Origin: Deltaproteobacteria bacterium
GTDB lineage: Bacteria; Myxococcota_A; UBA9160; SMWR01
DNA: 19,033 nt
Reading direction: 5' to 3'
Assembly: GCA_019313605.1 (NCBI GenBank)
Contig: JAFDAW010000075.1
Span: 1-19,033 of the forward strand
The position numbers were made by a program, and so were the translations under genes. The notes under the pieces are model-generated. The model was not told the DNA's origin. It did not search any database and was given only the letters and a program-made list of their open reading frames with translations. Positions within the stretch are counted from its first letter, which is position 1. Every line of letters starts with the position of its first letter. This document shows, one piece after another, positions 4,574 to 12,332 of the stretch.

Positions 4574-6994
4574 CTAACGGAGCTCTCCCTTGAACCGATG
4601 CGCCAACATTTTGACGATGCGATCGGTCGACTTCGTCACTTCCTCGTCCTTGAGGGTTCGATCGAAGCGCTGGAAGACCAGCCGAAACGCGAGACTGGTG
4701 CGCCCATCGGCGATTCCCTTTCCCGCGTAGCGATCGAACAACTCCACCAAGATCAAGTCCTTCCCGCCGGTCTTGCGAATCGCCTCGAGCACTTCGCCCG
4801 CCGGTTGGTCGATGTCGACGACGACCGCCAGGTCACGTCGAACACTCGGTTGCCGCGACACTTCGCGAAACTGATGCTCCTGCCGGGGCAACGCCTCCAG
4901 GGCCTCGAGGTCCAACTCCATCACCGCACAGCCAACATCGAGTCCAAAGGCTGTGGCGACATCCGGATGAAGCTCTCCGACCGACCCGACCATCACCCCC
5001 TCCACCTCGAGCGCGGCCGCGGCCCCGGGATGCAGATAGGGCGGAAGGCTCGCGCTCGGAAACCATGCCACATAACCCAGCTGGTTCAAAAGCTTTTTTG
5101 CGATGCCCTTGAGTTTAAAGAAGAGCGGGGCCGAATTTGGGGCCTCCCAGAGCTGTTTTTCCTCACGCTCCGCGATCGCCGCCACGAGGCTCAGCGGCTC
5201 CTGCGGGAGATCTCCACCCCAGCGCGAGGGCGCTCCGCCTACGCGAAACACGCTCGCCAGCTCGAAAACCTCGATCCGCCCGATCTGTCGGCTGCGATTC
5301 TGCTGAACGAGGCGGAGAATCGAGGGGAGTAGCGTCGTGCGAAGCAGAGGTTCTTCTTCGCGAATGGGGTTTATGAGCCTCACGGCCTGGCCCCGGGGGT
5401 CATCGGGATCCAGCTGAAGCGCCTCGAGCCACTCGGGGTTCACGAACGGCAGTGTCTGGCACTCGGTCATGCCAGCGGCAACGAGTGCGTCTCGGGAGCG
5501 CTCCGCGACCCGCAAAAGCCGCGGTCGCTCAACGCCGCGCAGGACTCCCACTGGTTCCGTGACCGGAATCCGGTCGTAGCCGTAGATCCGCGCCACCTCC
5601 TCCGAGAGATCCTGGTGGAGGTGCAGGTCGGTGCGATGCGATGGGATCGCGCAGACCAGCTCGTCCGCAGCCGAATCCGTGCAACTCACGCCCACCCGCT
5701 CGAGCACTGCAGCCATCTCTTGCTTCGAAAGCGCCGTTCCGAGCAACCGGTTTGCGCGATCGGTCGGAAAGCGAACCTCTTCGGTTACCGTCGGCGCTGC
5801 GCCTTCGGCCACCACGCTGCCCGCCGCAACCTCTCCACCCGCGAGTTCAGCGATCAAACGCGCCGCGCGATCCGCCGCCCGCTGAATGCCGAGCCGATCC
5901 ACGCCGCGTTCGAATCGGTACGAGGCTTCCGTTTTTAACCCGTAGCGCTTCGCGGCGACGCGGACGCGACTCGGATGAAAGTGCGCGCTCTCGATCAGGA
6001 TGTCGGTGGTCGCATCACCCACTTCGGTGTTTGCCCCTCCCATCACGCCAGCCAGCGCAATCGCACACTCCGAGTCCGCAATGACGAGGTCTTCTGCGCA
6101 GAGTTCGCGGGCTTCACCGTCAAGGGTGGCGAGCTTTTCGCCGGTGGTGGCGCGCCGCACCTTGATGCAGCCGCCGTGCAATTTCGCCAGATCGAAGGCG
6201 TGCAGCGGTTGCCCGAACTCCAACAACACGAGGTTGGTGACATCGACGACGTTGTTGATCGCGCGGATGCCCGAGGCGGCGAGCTTCGCGACCACCCAGT
6301 CGGGCGAGGCACCCACGCGCACTCCGCGCACGATCCGCGCCACATAGCGGTGGCAATCCTCGGTGGCGTCGATCTCGACGTTAATCGCGTCGGCCGCGGG
6401 CGGCCCGGTTTCGGGCGGGTCCGTTTCGGAAATGCGTAATTCGCCGCCGAAGTGTGCCTTGACCTCCCGCGCCAATCCGATCACGGAGGTCGCATCGCCG
6501 CGGTTGGGCGTGAGGCCGACGTCCAACTCCCGGTCGCCGGTCGAAATCACGTCGGGTAGCGGAGCGCCTATCGGGGCGTCGGGATCCAGCACCAGGATGC
6601 CGTCGTGGTCGTCTCCGAGTTGGAGTTCTCGATCCGAGCAGATCATCCCAGTCGACACCACGCCTCGAATCTTGGCGCGTTTGAGAACGGTGCCATCGGG
6701 AAGCGCCGTTCCCACCGCCGCAAAGGCGATATTCTGGCCCGCGGCGACGTTCGGCGCGCCACAGACCACTTCGATCGGCTCTCCATCGCCGATATCCACC
6801 CTGCAAACAGAAAGTCGATCCGCATTCGGATGCTGTCCGCACTCGAGGACCCGTCCCACTCGAATCGCCGAGAGATCGGGCCCCGTCGAGTTGACCTCGA
6901 CATCCTCGAACCCACCGAGTGTGAGCCGCTCGACGAGGTCGGCTTCTGCGGGGAGATCGATGAACTCCCCGAGCCATTCAAGCGATATGCGCAT
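4574..6994 (-). CDS. pheT: Phenylalanyl-tRNA synthetase beta subunit
   Basis: PheT pairs with PheS in the tetrameric enzyme that charges tRNA-Phe. From the ATG at 6994 (MRISLEWLGEFIDLP) it has 806 residues, close to the 795 of E. coli. Domains in order are the tRNA-binding OB fold (about 39-150, with HPNADRL and GAPNV), the B3/B4 editing region (about 205-360), the B5 domain (about 400-470), the catalytic-like core, and the C-terminal anticodon-binding FDX-ACB domain (about 713-806, SRQPSVRRDLAVVVD). The frame is open further upstream inside pheS, but 6994 is the family start, and its ATG overlaps the pheS stop in TGATG, so translation is probably coupled. Confidence 0.97.
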   Translation of the reverse strand: MRISLEWLGEFIDLPAEADLVERLTLGGFEDVEVNSTGPDLSAIRVGRVLECGQHPNADRLSVCRVDIGDGEPIEVVCGAPNVAAGQNIAFAAVGTALPDGTVLKRAKIRGVVSTGMICSDRELQLGDDHDGILVLDPDAPIGAPLPDVISTGDRELDVGLTPNRGDATSVIGLAREVKAHFGGELRISETDPPETGPPAADAINVEIDATEDCHRYVARIVRGVRVGASPDWVVAKLAASGIRAINNVVDVTNLVLLEFGQPLHAFDLAKLHGGCIKVRRATTGEKLATLDGEARELCAEDLVIADSECAIALAGVMGGANTEVGDATTDILIESAHFHPSRVRVAAKRYGLKTEASYRFERGVDRLGIQRAADRAARLIAELAGGEVAAGSVVAEGAAPTVTEEVRFPTDRANRLLGTALSKQEMAAVLERVGVSCTDSAADELVCAIPSHRTDLHLHQDLSEEVARIYGYDRIPVTEPVGVLRGVERPRLLRVAERSRDALVAAGMTECQTLPFVNPEWLEALQLDPDDPRGQAVRLINPIREEEPLLRTTLLPSILRLVQQNRSRQIGRIEVFELASVFRVGGAPSRWGGDLPQEPLSLVAAIAEREEKQLWEAPNSAPLFFKLKGIAKKLLNQLGYVAWFPSASLPPYLHPGAAAALEVEGVMVGSVGELHPDVATAFGLDVGCAVMELDLEALEALPRQEHQFREVSRQPSVRRDLAVVVDIDQPAGEVLEAIRKTGGKDLILVELFDRYAGKGIADGRTSLAFRLVFQRFDRTLKDEEVTKSTDRIVKMLAHRFKGELR

Positions 6995-8022
6995 CAGATC
7001 TGCTCCAACACGCGCAGGTCTCCCTCGAAGAGCAGTCGAATATTGGGGATCCCGTAGCGCAGCAGCGCCGTGCGATCGACGCCCATTCCGAATGCAAAAC
7101 CCTGATAGCGATCGGAATCGATCCCACAGTTTTCGAGCACCTGCGGATGGATCATCCCGCAGCCCCCCCACTCGATCCAACCGCTGTTCGAACAGACACC
7201 GCAACCCTTGCGCTCGCACAGCAGGCACGCGTAATCCATCTCGGCGGAGGGCTCAGTAAACGGAAAATGGTTGGCGCGAAACCGCAGCTCGATCTCACCC
7301 TTCATCAGATGCCGCCCGAACGCGTAAAGCACGCCTTTGAGATCACCGAAACTGACGCGCTCGTCGACGAGAAATCCCTCGACCTGGTGGAACATCGGGT
7401 AGTGGCGCGGACTCAGATCGTGCCGGTAGACGCGACCCGGTGCGATGAATCGAAACGGCGGTGTTCGACCCGTCATGGCCCGGATCTGAACGTTCGAGGT
7501 GTGCGTGCGAAGTACGTTTCCGCCTTCGACATAGAAGGTGTCCTGCTCGTCTCGGGCGGGATGCACCTTCGGAATGTTCAGCGCTTCAAAACAGTGATGC
7601 TCGGTTTCGACCTCCGGCCCCTCTTCGATCGAGAAACCCATCGAGGTGAAGAACTCCACCATGTCGCGGAACACGCGCGTAACCGGATGCAGATGTCCCG
7701 CAGGCGGTTCTTCGGCACCGGGAAGCGTGGTATCGAGGCGCTCGGCGTCGAGTGCGCGATCGCGGTCGCTGCGCTGGAGCGTGTCCCGGCGCTCGGTAAC
7801 CGCCTCTTCGATCCGCTGTTTGGTGGTATTCGCGAGTTGGCCGACCCGGGCGCGCTCCTCACCGGCTAGGTCGCCGATGCTGCGCAGCACGCCGGCCACG
7901 GAGCCCTTCTTGCCGAGGTAGCGGGCGCGGACTTCCGTGAGCGCCTGCAGACTCTCGACTGCGGCGATTTCGCGGCGCGCCTCTTCCTCCAGCCGCTCGA
8001 GGTTGTCGACTCCGGCCGGCAT
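6994..8022 (-). CDS. pheS: Phenylalanyl-tRNA synthetase alpha subunit
   Basis: This is the 342-residue catalytic subunit, a class II synthetase. Residues 1-90 form the N-terminal coiled coil that contacts tRNA. Motif 2 lies at about 188-217 (FRFIAPGRVYRHD, HQVEGF) and motif 3 at about 309-323 (FAFGMGVDRTALLRYG). Four cysteines at 266, 269, 274 and 277 (CLLC, CGVC) form a zinc-ribbon-like insertion that I recall from many non-gamma PheS proteins. The ATG at 8022 is chosen because upstream starts would overlap rplT and add non-homologous Arg-rich residues. It begins 14 nt after the rplT stop with a weak ribosome site, suggesting coupling. It ends in TGATG with pheT. Confidence 0.97.
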   Translation of the reverse strand: MPAGVDNLERLEEEARREIAAVESLQALTEVRARYLGKKGSVAGVLRSIGDLAGEERARVGQLANTTKQRIEEAVTERRDTLQRSDRDRALDAERLDTTLPGAEEPPAGHLHPVTRVFRDMVEFFTSMGFSIEEGPEVETEHHCFEALNIPKVHPARDEQDTFYVEGGNVLRTHTSNVQIRAMTGRTPPFRFIAPGRVYRHDLSPRHYPMFHQVEGFLVDERVSFGDLKGVLYAFGRHLMKGEIELRFRANHFPFTEPSAEMDYACLLCERKGCGVCSNSGWIEWGGCGMIHPQVLENCGIDSDRYQGFAFGMGVDRTALLRYGIPNIRLLFEGDLRVLEQI

Positions 8023-8036
8023 CGACGTTTGGCGGA

Positions 8037-8393
8037 CTAAGCGGACTGTGACTTTGCGAGGTCTGCGAGCTCGCCGAACGCCTTCGGATCCGTCACCGCG
8101 AGTTGGGCGAGGATCTTGCGGTCGACTTCGACGTTCGCGCACTTGAGACCGTTGATCAGCTTGCTGTACGACAAGCCGTTTTCGCGCGCAGCCGCATTGA
8201 TGCGGGTGATCCAGAGCGCCCTGAAGGTCCGCTTCTTCTGCTTGCGGTCCCGGTACGCATAGCGCCAGCCCTTCTCGACGGTCTCTCGAGCCGTCTTGAT
8301 CAGCTTGCTTCGTGCGCCGTAATAGCCCTTGGCTTCATCGAGAATGCGATTGCGACGCTTGCGCGCGGCTACGCCTCGTTTGACTCGCGGCAT
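8037..8393 (-). CDS. rplT: Ribosomal protein L20 (bL20)
   Basis: This 118-residue L20 binds 23S rRNA early in assembly of the large subunit. It begins MPRVKRGVAARKRRNRILDE and contains GYYGARSKLIKTA, YAYRDRKQKKRTFRALWI and NGLSYSKLINGLK, all characteristic. Its length equals that of E. coli L20. The ATG at 8393 has AGGGGAG about 5 nt upstream. It follows rpmI by 44 nt. In other bacteria L20 represses rpmI-rplT translation through the mRNA; whether this happens here is not visible. Confidence 0.98.
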   Translation of the reverse strand: MPRVKRGVAARKRRNRILDEAKGYYGARSKLIKTARETVEKGWRYAYRDRKQKKRTFRALWITRINAAARENGLSYSKLINGLKCANVEVDRKILAQLAVTDPKAFGELADLAKSQSA

Positions 8394-8437
8394 GTGACTC
8401 CCCTTTTATCGATTCCGTTGGGTCGCAAGACCGCCTG

Positions 8438-8650
8438 TTAGAGGTACGGGATCATTTGCTTGACGCGTTTTTCGTCCACCGGATCGACGAGCACGTCCTT
8501 CCGCAGTTGACGCTTACGCTTGGGTGACTTCTTCGTGAGAATGTGCTGCTTGTTCTTCTGCGATCTCACGCTCTTGCCGGTGCCGGTCTTCTTGAACCGT
8601 TTAGCGGCACCGCGATGGGTCTTGACCTTCGGCCGAAAGGGTCGCTTCGT
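8438..8650 (-). CDS. rpmI: Ribosomal protein L35 (bL35), no standard start codon
   Basis: The protein is clearly L35: PKVKTHRGAAKRFKKTGTGK, then HILTKKSPKRKRQLRK and KRVKQMIPYL before a TAA at 8438-8440. It lies between infC and rplT, the usual place. No ATG, GTG, TTG, CTG or ATN occurs in frame upstream of the conserved Pro-Lys-x-Lys-Thr; CGG stands where the family Met is expected. The best candidate is ACG at 8648-8650, which overlaps the infC stop as TAACG, one transition away from the common TAATG coupling junction. That gives 70 residues with about five extra at the N-terminus. No clear Shine-Dalgarno precedes it. A sequencing or assembly error is the alternative. Product identity is very sure; the start is not. 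Confidence 0.9.
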   Translation of the reverse strand, partial: TKRPFRPKVKTHRGAAKRFKKTGTGKSVRSQKNKQHILTKKSPKRKRQLRKDVLVDPVDEKRVKQMIPYL

Positions 8651-9339
8651 TAGCTGTTCTCGGCTTCCGCCGCTTCGGCAGCCCCGGAATCCCCGGCCGC
8701 CTGTTTTGCTTCGACACCTGCCGCCAGCTCGGCTTCGACGGCTTCCACCGGCTCCACCTCGGATACCTCTTCGCTGGCACTCTCGCGCCGGGCCAGCTCG
8801 GCGATCGCCTCGCGATTGGGCACGAGGATCATCGAGAGAAATCGCCCCTCCATGCGCGGAGGGTTCTCGACGTTCGCGATGTCGCTGAGCAGCTCGGTCA
8901 CGTGCTTGAGCTGCTTGTAGCCAAACTCGCGGTGAACCATCTCCCGACCGCGGTACATCACGGTCACCTTCACCTTGTCGCCATCAGTCAGAAAGCGCCG
9001 CGCGTTCTTGAGTTTGAAGTCAAGATCGTGCTGATCGGTCCGAGGCCGCAGCTTCACCTCTTTGAGGGATGCCGTGTGCCCCTTGTTCTTCCCCATTTTC
9101 TTCTTGCGCTCGTACTTGTAGCGCCCGTAGTCCATGATCCTGCAAACCGGGGGCTTCGATCCAGGCGCGACTTCGACGAGGTCGAGGCCGACTTCCTGTG
9201 CACGAGTCAGAGCATCCGATGGTGTCATCACGCCGAGTTGCTCACCGTCGTCCGCGATCACGCGAATCTCCGATGAGATGATCAACTCGTTCATGCGGGG
9301 CACATCCTCCTTGCTGGCAACCTTCCGAAAGTCGGCGAT
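8650..9339 (-). CDS. infC: Translation initiation factor IF-3, probable ATC start, C-terminal extension
   Basis: IF3 binds the 30S subunit and rejects non-canonical start codons. The N domain (about 16-90) has MNELIISSEIRVIADDGEQL and PPVCRIMDYGRYKYE; the C domain (about 95-175) has KEVKLRPRTDQHDLDFKLKN and MYRGREM. A 55-residue tail (175-229) is almost all Ala, Glu and Val and is absent from E. coli IF3. An ATG at 9294 with AAGGAGG 11 nt upstream is possible (214 residues), as is a GTG at 9303. I prefer ATC at 9337-9339: GGAGG lies 8 nt before it, and it supplies about 15 residues ahead of the Met-Asn-Glu that aligns with internal Val/Ile-Asn in other IF3 proteins. AUU starts on infC are established for E. 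coli and underlie IF3 autoregulation. It begins 3 nt after the thrS stop. Confidence 0.95.
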   Translation of the reverse strand: MADFRKVASKEDVPRMNELIISSEIRVIADDGEQLGVMTPSDALTRAQEVGLDLVEVAPGSKPPVCRIMDYGRYKYERKKKMGKNKGHTASLKEVKLRPRTDQHDLDFKLKNARRFLTDGDKVKVTVMYRGREMVHREFGYKQLKHVTELLSDIANVENPPRMEGRFLSMILVPNREAIAELARRESASEEVSEVEPVEAVEAELAAGVEAKQAAGDSGAAEAAEAENS

Positions 9340-9342
9340 ACG

Positions 9343-11286
9343 TCATTCCTCCGGGCGCGAGACACGTCGTTCGCGCACATCCGCAGCAAGCTCGTCAACC
9401 AATTTGTCGAGCGCTACAGCTTCGTTCGACTGCTTCGATCCGCGCCTGCGGCGCGGCGTAACTGTTCCGTCGGCCTCTTCCTGATCGCCCACCACGAGCA
9501 TCAGGGGGACCTTCTGAATCTCGGCTTCGCGGATCTTGTATCCGAGCTTTTCATTGCGCGTGTCCAGAAAAACCCGAATCCCTGCACCCTCGAGCGCCGC
9601 CTGGGCCCGTCCCGCATACGCCTGATGGCGATCGGCAATCGGTAGCAGAGCGACCTGAACCGGCGCCAACCAGAACGGAAAATCCCCCCCGGTCATTTCC
9701 GTATAGAGCGCGATGAAGCGCTCCAAGGAGCCCAGAATCGCGCGGTGGAGCATAGCGGGTTGGTGGAGCTTATCGTCTCGCCCCACGTAGCGCAGCCCAA
9801 AGCGCCCGGGCATCGAAACGTCCACCTGGAGGGTCGCGAGCGTCCAGGCCCGGCCCATGACGTCTCGGAAGTCGCATTCGATCTTGGGGCCGTAGAAGGC
9901 CGCCTCGCCGGGCTTGATCGAGCACTCGTAGCCGGCTCGTTTGACGGCATCTGCGAGCTGCTGCCCGGCGACATCCCAGTCCGTGGTATCCCCGCTGAAC
10001 TCCTCGGGACGGGTCGAGACCGCGATTTCGGGGTCTTCGAGACCGAGCGCGCGGTAGATCTCCTTCGTCAATTCGAAGAAGGAATCGAGCTCGGCCTCCA
10101 CCTGATCTGGTTCGCAAAAGATATGGGCGTCGTCCTGTGCCATCGAGCGAACCCGCGACAGGCCGGTGAGGGTGCCGCTGCGCTCGTTGCGGTGGAGCCG
10201 GCTGAATTCCGCATAGCGGATCGGCAACTCCCGGTAGGAGTGCTTCTGGGTCGAAAAGAGATGGCAGTGCCCGGGGCAGTTCATCGGCTTGACGCCGAGC
10301 TCTTCGTCTTCGTCGCCCTCCAGCAGGAACATGTCTTCGCGGAAGAGATCGTAGTGGCCCGAGGTCTTGAAGATCTCGGTCCGAAACAGCTGAGGGGTCA
10401 TGACTTCCGTGAAGCCGTACTTCGGGTAGAGGGAGCGGACGAAATCGACCAGACCGTTGTAGAGGATCATGCCCTTGGGGAGGTAGAACGGCGAACCCGG
10501 CGCGATCGAATCGGTGAAGTACAGCTGCAGTGCCGCCCCGACCCGTCGGTGGTCGCGGCGCTTGGCCTCCTCGAGCTGGGCGACGTGGGCCTGCAGCTCC
10601 TTTTCGGTCGCAAAGGCCGTCCCGTAGATCCGTTGGAGCTTCGCCTGACTCTCGTCGCCGCGCCAATAGGCACCCGCGGAGTCGATGATGTTGAACGCGC
10701 CGATCTGGTCGGCTCGCTGCACGTGGGGTCCGCGACAGAGGTCGGCAAACTCGCCGTGGCGAAAGATCGTGATCGGCTGGTCGTCAGGGATGTCCGCGAG
10801 GCGTGAAACCTTGAGTTCTTCACCGCGCGCCGCGAAGAATGCCTCCGCTTCTTCCCGGCTCATCACTTCGCGCACGAACTCCGATTTTTCGGCGAGGATC
10901 TTCCACATCTCCTTTTCGATCTCTTCGAGATCTTCGGGCGTGAAGGGGGTCTCCACCAGAAAGTCGTATTGGAACTTCTCGCTGTGGTCCGTCCGGCCGA
11001 CGTCGACCTGCGCGTTTGGGAAGAGGCGCTTGACGGCGTCCGCCATCACGTGCTCGGCAGAATGGCGGATCACCTCGCCGGCTTCCGGATCTCTCTTGGT
11101 AACGATTTCGATCGCCGCATCGGCCTCGAGCGGCGTGCGTAGATCGACCAGGCGACCATCGATGCGGCCCGCGAAGGCCGCTTTCGCGAGCCCCCTGCCG
11201 ATGATCCTCGCGACGTCCAGGACCGTCGAACCCTTGGGCACCGCCAACGTGTTTCCATCCGGCAATCGGATCTGAAGCTCACTCAT
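9343..11286 (-). CDS. thrS: Threonyl-tRNA synthetase
   Basis: This 647-residue class II synthetase charges tRNA-Thr. Domains in order are TGS (1-64), the editing domain with the HxxxH pair (His75, His79) and Cys184/His188, the catalytic core with zinc ligands Cys337 (MNCPGHC) and His388 (DDAHIF) plus a later His in the LHRAILGS region, and the anticodon-binding domain (about 545-647, APVQVALLPIAD, KIREAEIQKVPL). The ATG at 11286 (MSELQIRLPDG) is chosen because the TGS domain begins there. The frame is open to a GTG at 11373, which would add 29 non-homologous residues and start 8 nt from tRNA-Val. Neither start has a good Shine-Dalgarno. It is followed within 3 nt by the proposed infC start, so thrS-infC coupling is likely. 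Confidence 0.97.
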   Translation of the reverse strand: MSELQIRLPDGNTLAVPKGSTVLDVARIIGRGLAKAAFAGRIDGRLVDLRTPLEADAAIEIVTKRDPEAGEVIRHSAEHVMADAVKRLFPNAQVDVGRTDHSEKFQYDFLVETPFTPEDLEEIEKEMWKILAEKSEFVREVMSREEAEAFFAARGEELKVSRLADIPDDQPITIFRHGEFADLCRGPHVQRADQIGAFNIIDSAGAYWRGDESQAKLQRIYGTAFATEKELQAHVAQLEEAKRRDHRRVGAALQLYFTDSIAPGSPFYLPKGMILYNGLVDFVRSLYPKYGFTEVMTPQLFRTEIFKTSGHYDLFREDMFLLEGDEDEELGVKPMNCPGHCHLFSTQKHSYRELPIRYAEFSRLHRNERSGTLTGLSRVRSMAQDDAHIFCEPDQVEAELDSFFELTKEIYRALGLEDPEIAVSTRPEEFSGDTTDWDVAGQQLADAVKRAGYECSIKPGEAAFYGPKIECDFRDVMGRAWTLATLQVDVSMPGRFGLRYVGRDDKLHQPAMLHRAILGSLERFIALYTEMTGGDFPFWLAPVQVALLPIADRHQAYAGRAQAALEGAGIRVFLDTRNEKLGYKIREAEIQKVPLMLVVGDQEEADGTVTPRRRRGSKQSNEAVALDKLVDELAADVRERRVSRPEE

Positions 11287-11380
11287 CGCTGCTGGAAGAA
11301 CATCTGCGTTCGCAATCCCGGATGGTTCGGTGACAGAGGCGGCCGGCTCCACTAGCCGAATGACCTCACCCACTATGAGT

Positions 11381-11455
11381 TGGTTGGCACGGGCGGTTTC
11401 GAACCGCCGACCTCCGCCGTGTCAAGGCGGCGCTCTCCCACTGAGCTACGTGCCA
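11381..11455 (-). tRNA. tRNA-Val (GAC anticodon)
   Basis: The minus strand folds as a 75-nt tRNA with an encoded CCA end. The acceptor stem pairs TGGCACG (11455-11449) with CGTGCCA (11391-11385), then A and CCA. The D arm is GCTC/GAGC, the anticodon stem CCGCC/GGCGG encloses TTGACAC with anticodon GAC (valine codons GUC and GUU), and the T arm is GGCGG, TTCGAAA, CCGCC. It sits 23 nt after the stop of the exported-protein gene and 94 nt before the thrS start, on the same strand, with no terminator visible on either side, so it is probably cut from a longer transcript. Confidence 0.97.
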
Positions 11456-11478
11456 TCATGATCCCTAAGGACGCGAAT

Positions 11479-12309
11479 TCAATACCGATTTCGACTGCGG
11501 GTGTCAATCGCGCCATCCTCTTCGGATCCCTCCTCCGGCGGCTGGCGTTCGAAGGCCTCCACCCGGAGACGCAGCTCGTCGTCTTCGACGCTCAGCGGGA
11601 CCAGTTCCATCTGGTCGGCAACCGATCGCTGAAGCAGTCCCAGAAATTCGCGCGGCGAATGCGCGGCCGTCAACTCGAGCACCGCTCGGCCGGGCGACAT
11701 CTCGCGCGGAATCACAGCGCGCATCTTCAACTCCTCGAGCAACACCCTGCGGATCTCCGCATAGACCCAGTATTCCCCGAGGTTTTCGAGGATCAGACGG
11801 CTTCGGATCTGGGGCTCCTGGCCCGGGGGAGTCAGTAGGATGCCCGCTCGCGTCAGCCGTTCGCGGATCCGATCGCGATCGACGAACACGCTCACGATCA
11901 CCACATATTCCGTTTCGACATCGAGGTCGGAGCCGAACAGCCTCGGCCCTTCGCCGCGATCCTCGACGACCTGGAAGCGCGTCGCGTATACCAGCGGGTC
12001 ATTTCCGAGAATGCGTTGGAGTTCGGCGCTCTCCTCGGCTTTGGCCTGCAGATCCTCGACCTCGCCCATTTCCTCGTCGAATTCGTCCACCACTCTGGTC
12101 GCGAGCAGGTCCTCGGCAGTCTGCCGAACGGCATCGAGCAGACCTCTGCGAACAGCGGCGTCGCGGGGTGAAGCGGAATCCGGCCGCACGGGTGCCACGC
12201 CCACGGATTCGACCCGCACCACGTCCCGAGCCCCCGCGATCGGTACTTGCAGAAAACCGCCGAGCGCGAGCAGCGCACCCAACCCCAGGCCGCACAGCCC
12301 CACCCGCAT
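11479..12309 (-). CDS. Predicted exported protein of unknown function, weakly FlgT-like
   Basis: The 276-residue product starts with a probable Sec signal peptide (MRVGLCGLGLGALLALGG), cleaved near the Ala-Gly-Ala at about residue 27. The mature N-terminus (VVRVESVGVAP, then RDAAVRRGLLDAVRQTAEDL) resembles proteins with a FlgT or LPP20-like N-terminal fold, where a short strand is followed by a helix of the ARxxALxxA type. The segment YVVIVSVFVDRDRIRERL is a second alpha/beta unit. The acidic C-terminus looks disordered. No flagellar or secretion gene is nearby, so function is open. The ATG at 12309 has GGGAG 11 nt upstream and gives the most compact signal peptide; ATG at 12327 and TTG at 12336 (overlapping the dnaE stop) are alternatives. 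It is co-directional with dnaE, about 23 nt away. Confidence 0.82.
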   Translation of the reverse strand: MRVGLCGLGLGALLALGGFLQVPIAGARDVVRVESVGVAPVRPDSASPRDAAVRRGLLDAVRQTAEDLLATRVVDEFDEEMGEVEDLQAKAEESAELQRILGNDPLVYATRFQVVEDRGEGPRLFGSDLDVETEYVVIVSVFVDRDRIRERLTRAGILLTPPGQEPQIRSRLILENLGEYWVYAEIRRVLLEELKMRAVIPREMSPGRAVLELTAAHSPREFLGLLQRSVADQMELVPLSVEDDELRLRVEAFERQPPEEGSEEDGAIDTRSRNRY

Positions 12310-12332
12310 CCGATGCTGATCTCCCATACGGC

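Noticed and set aside
9745..10806. 353-codon plus-strand frame opposite thrS
   Set aside because: It is antisense to intact thrS motifs and has no ribosome site or domain.
11287..11373. T-box or other riboswitch ahead of thrS
   Set aside because: The 94-nt leader has no T-box motif, antiterminator or terminator pair, and T-box control is not typical of this kind of genome.
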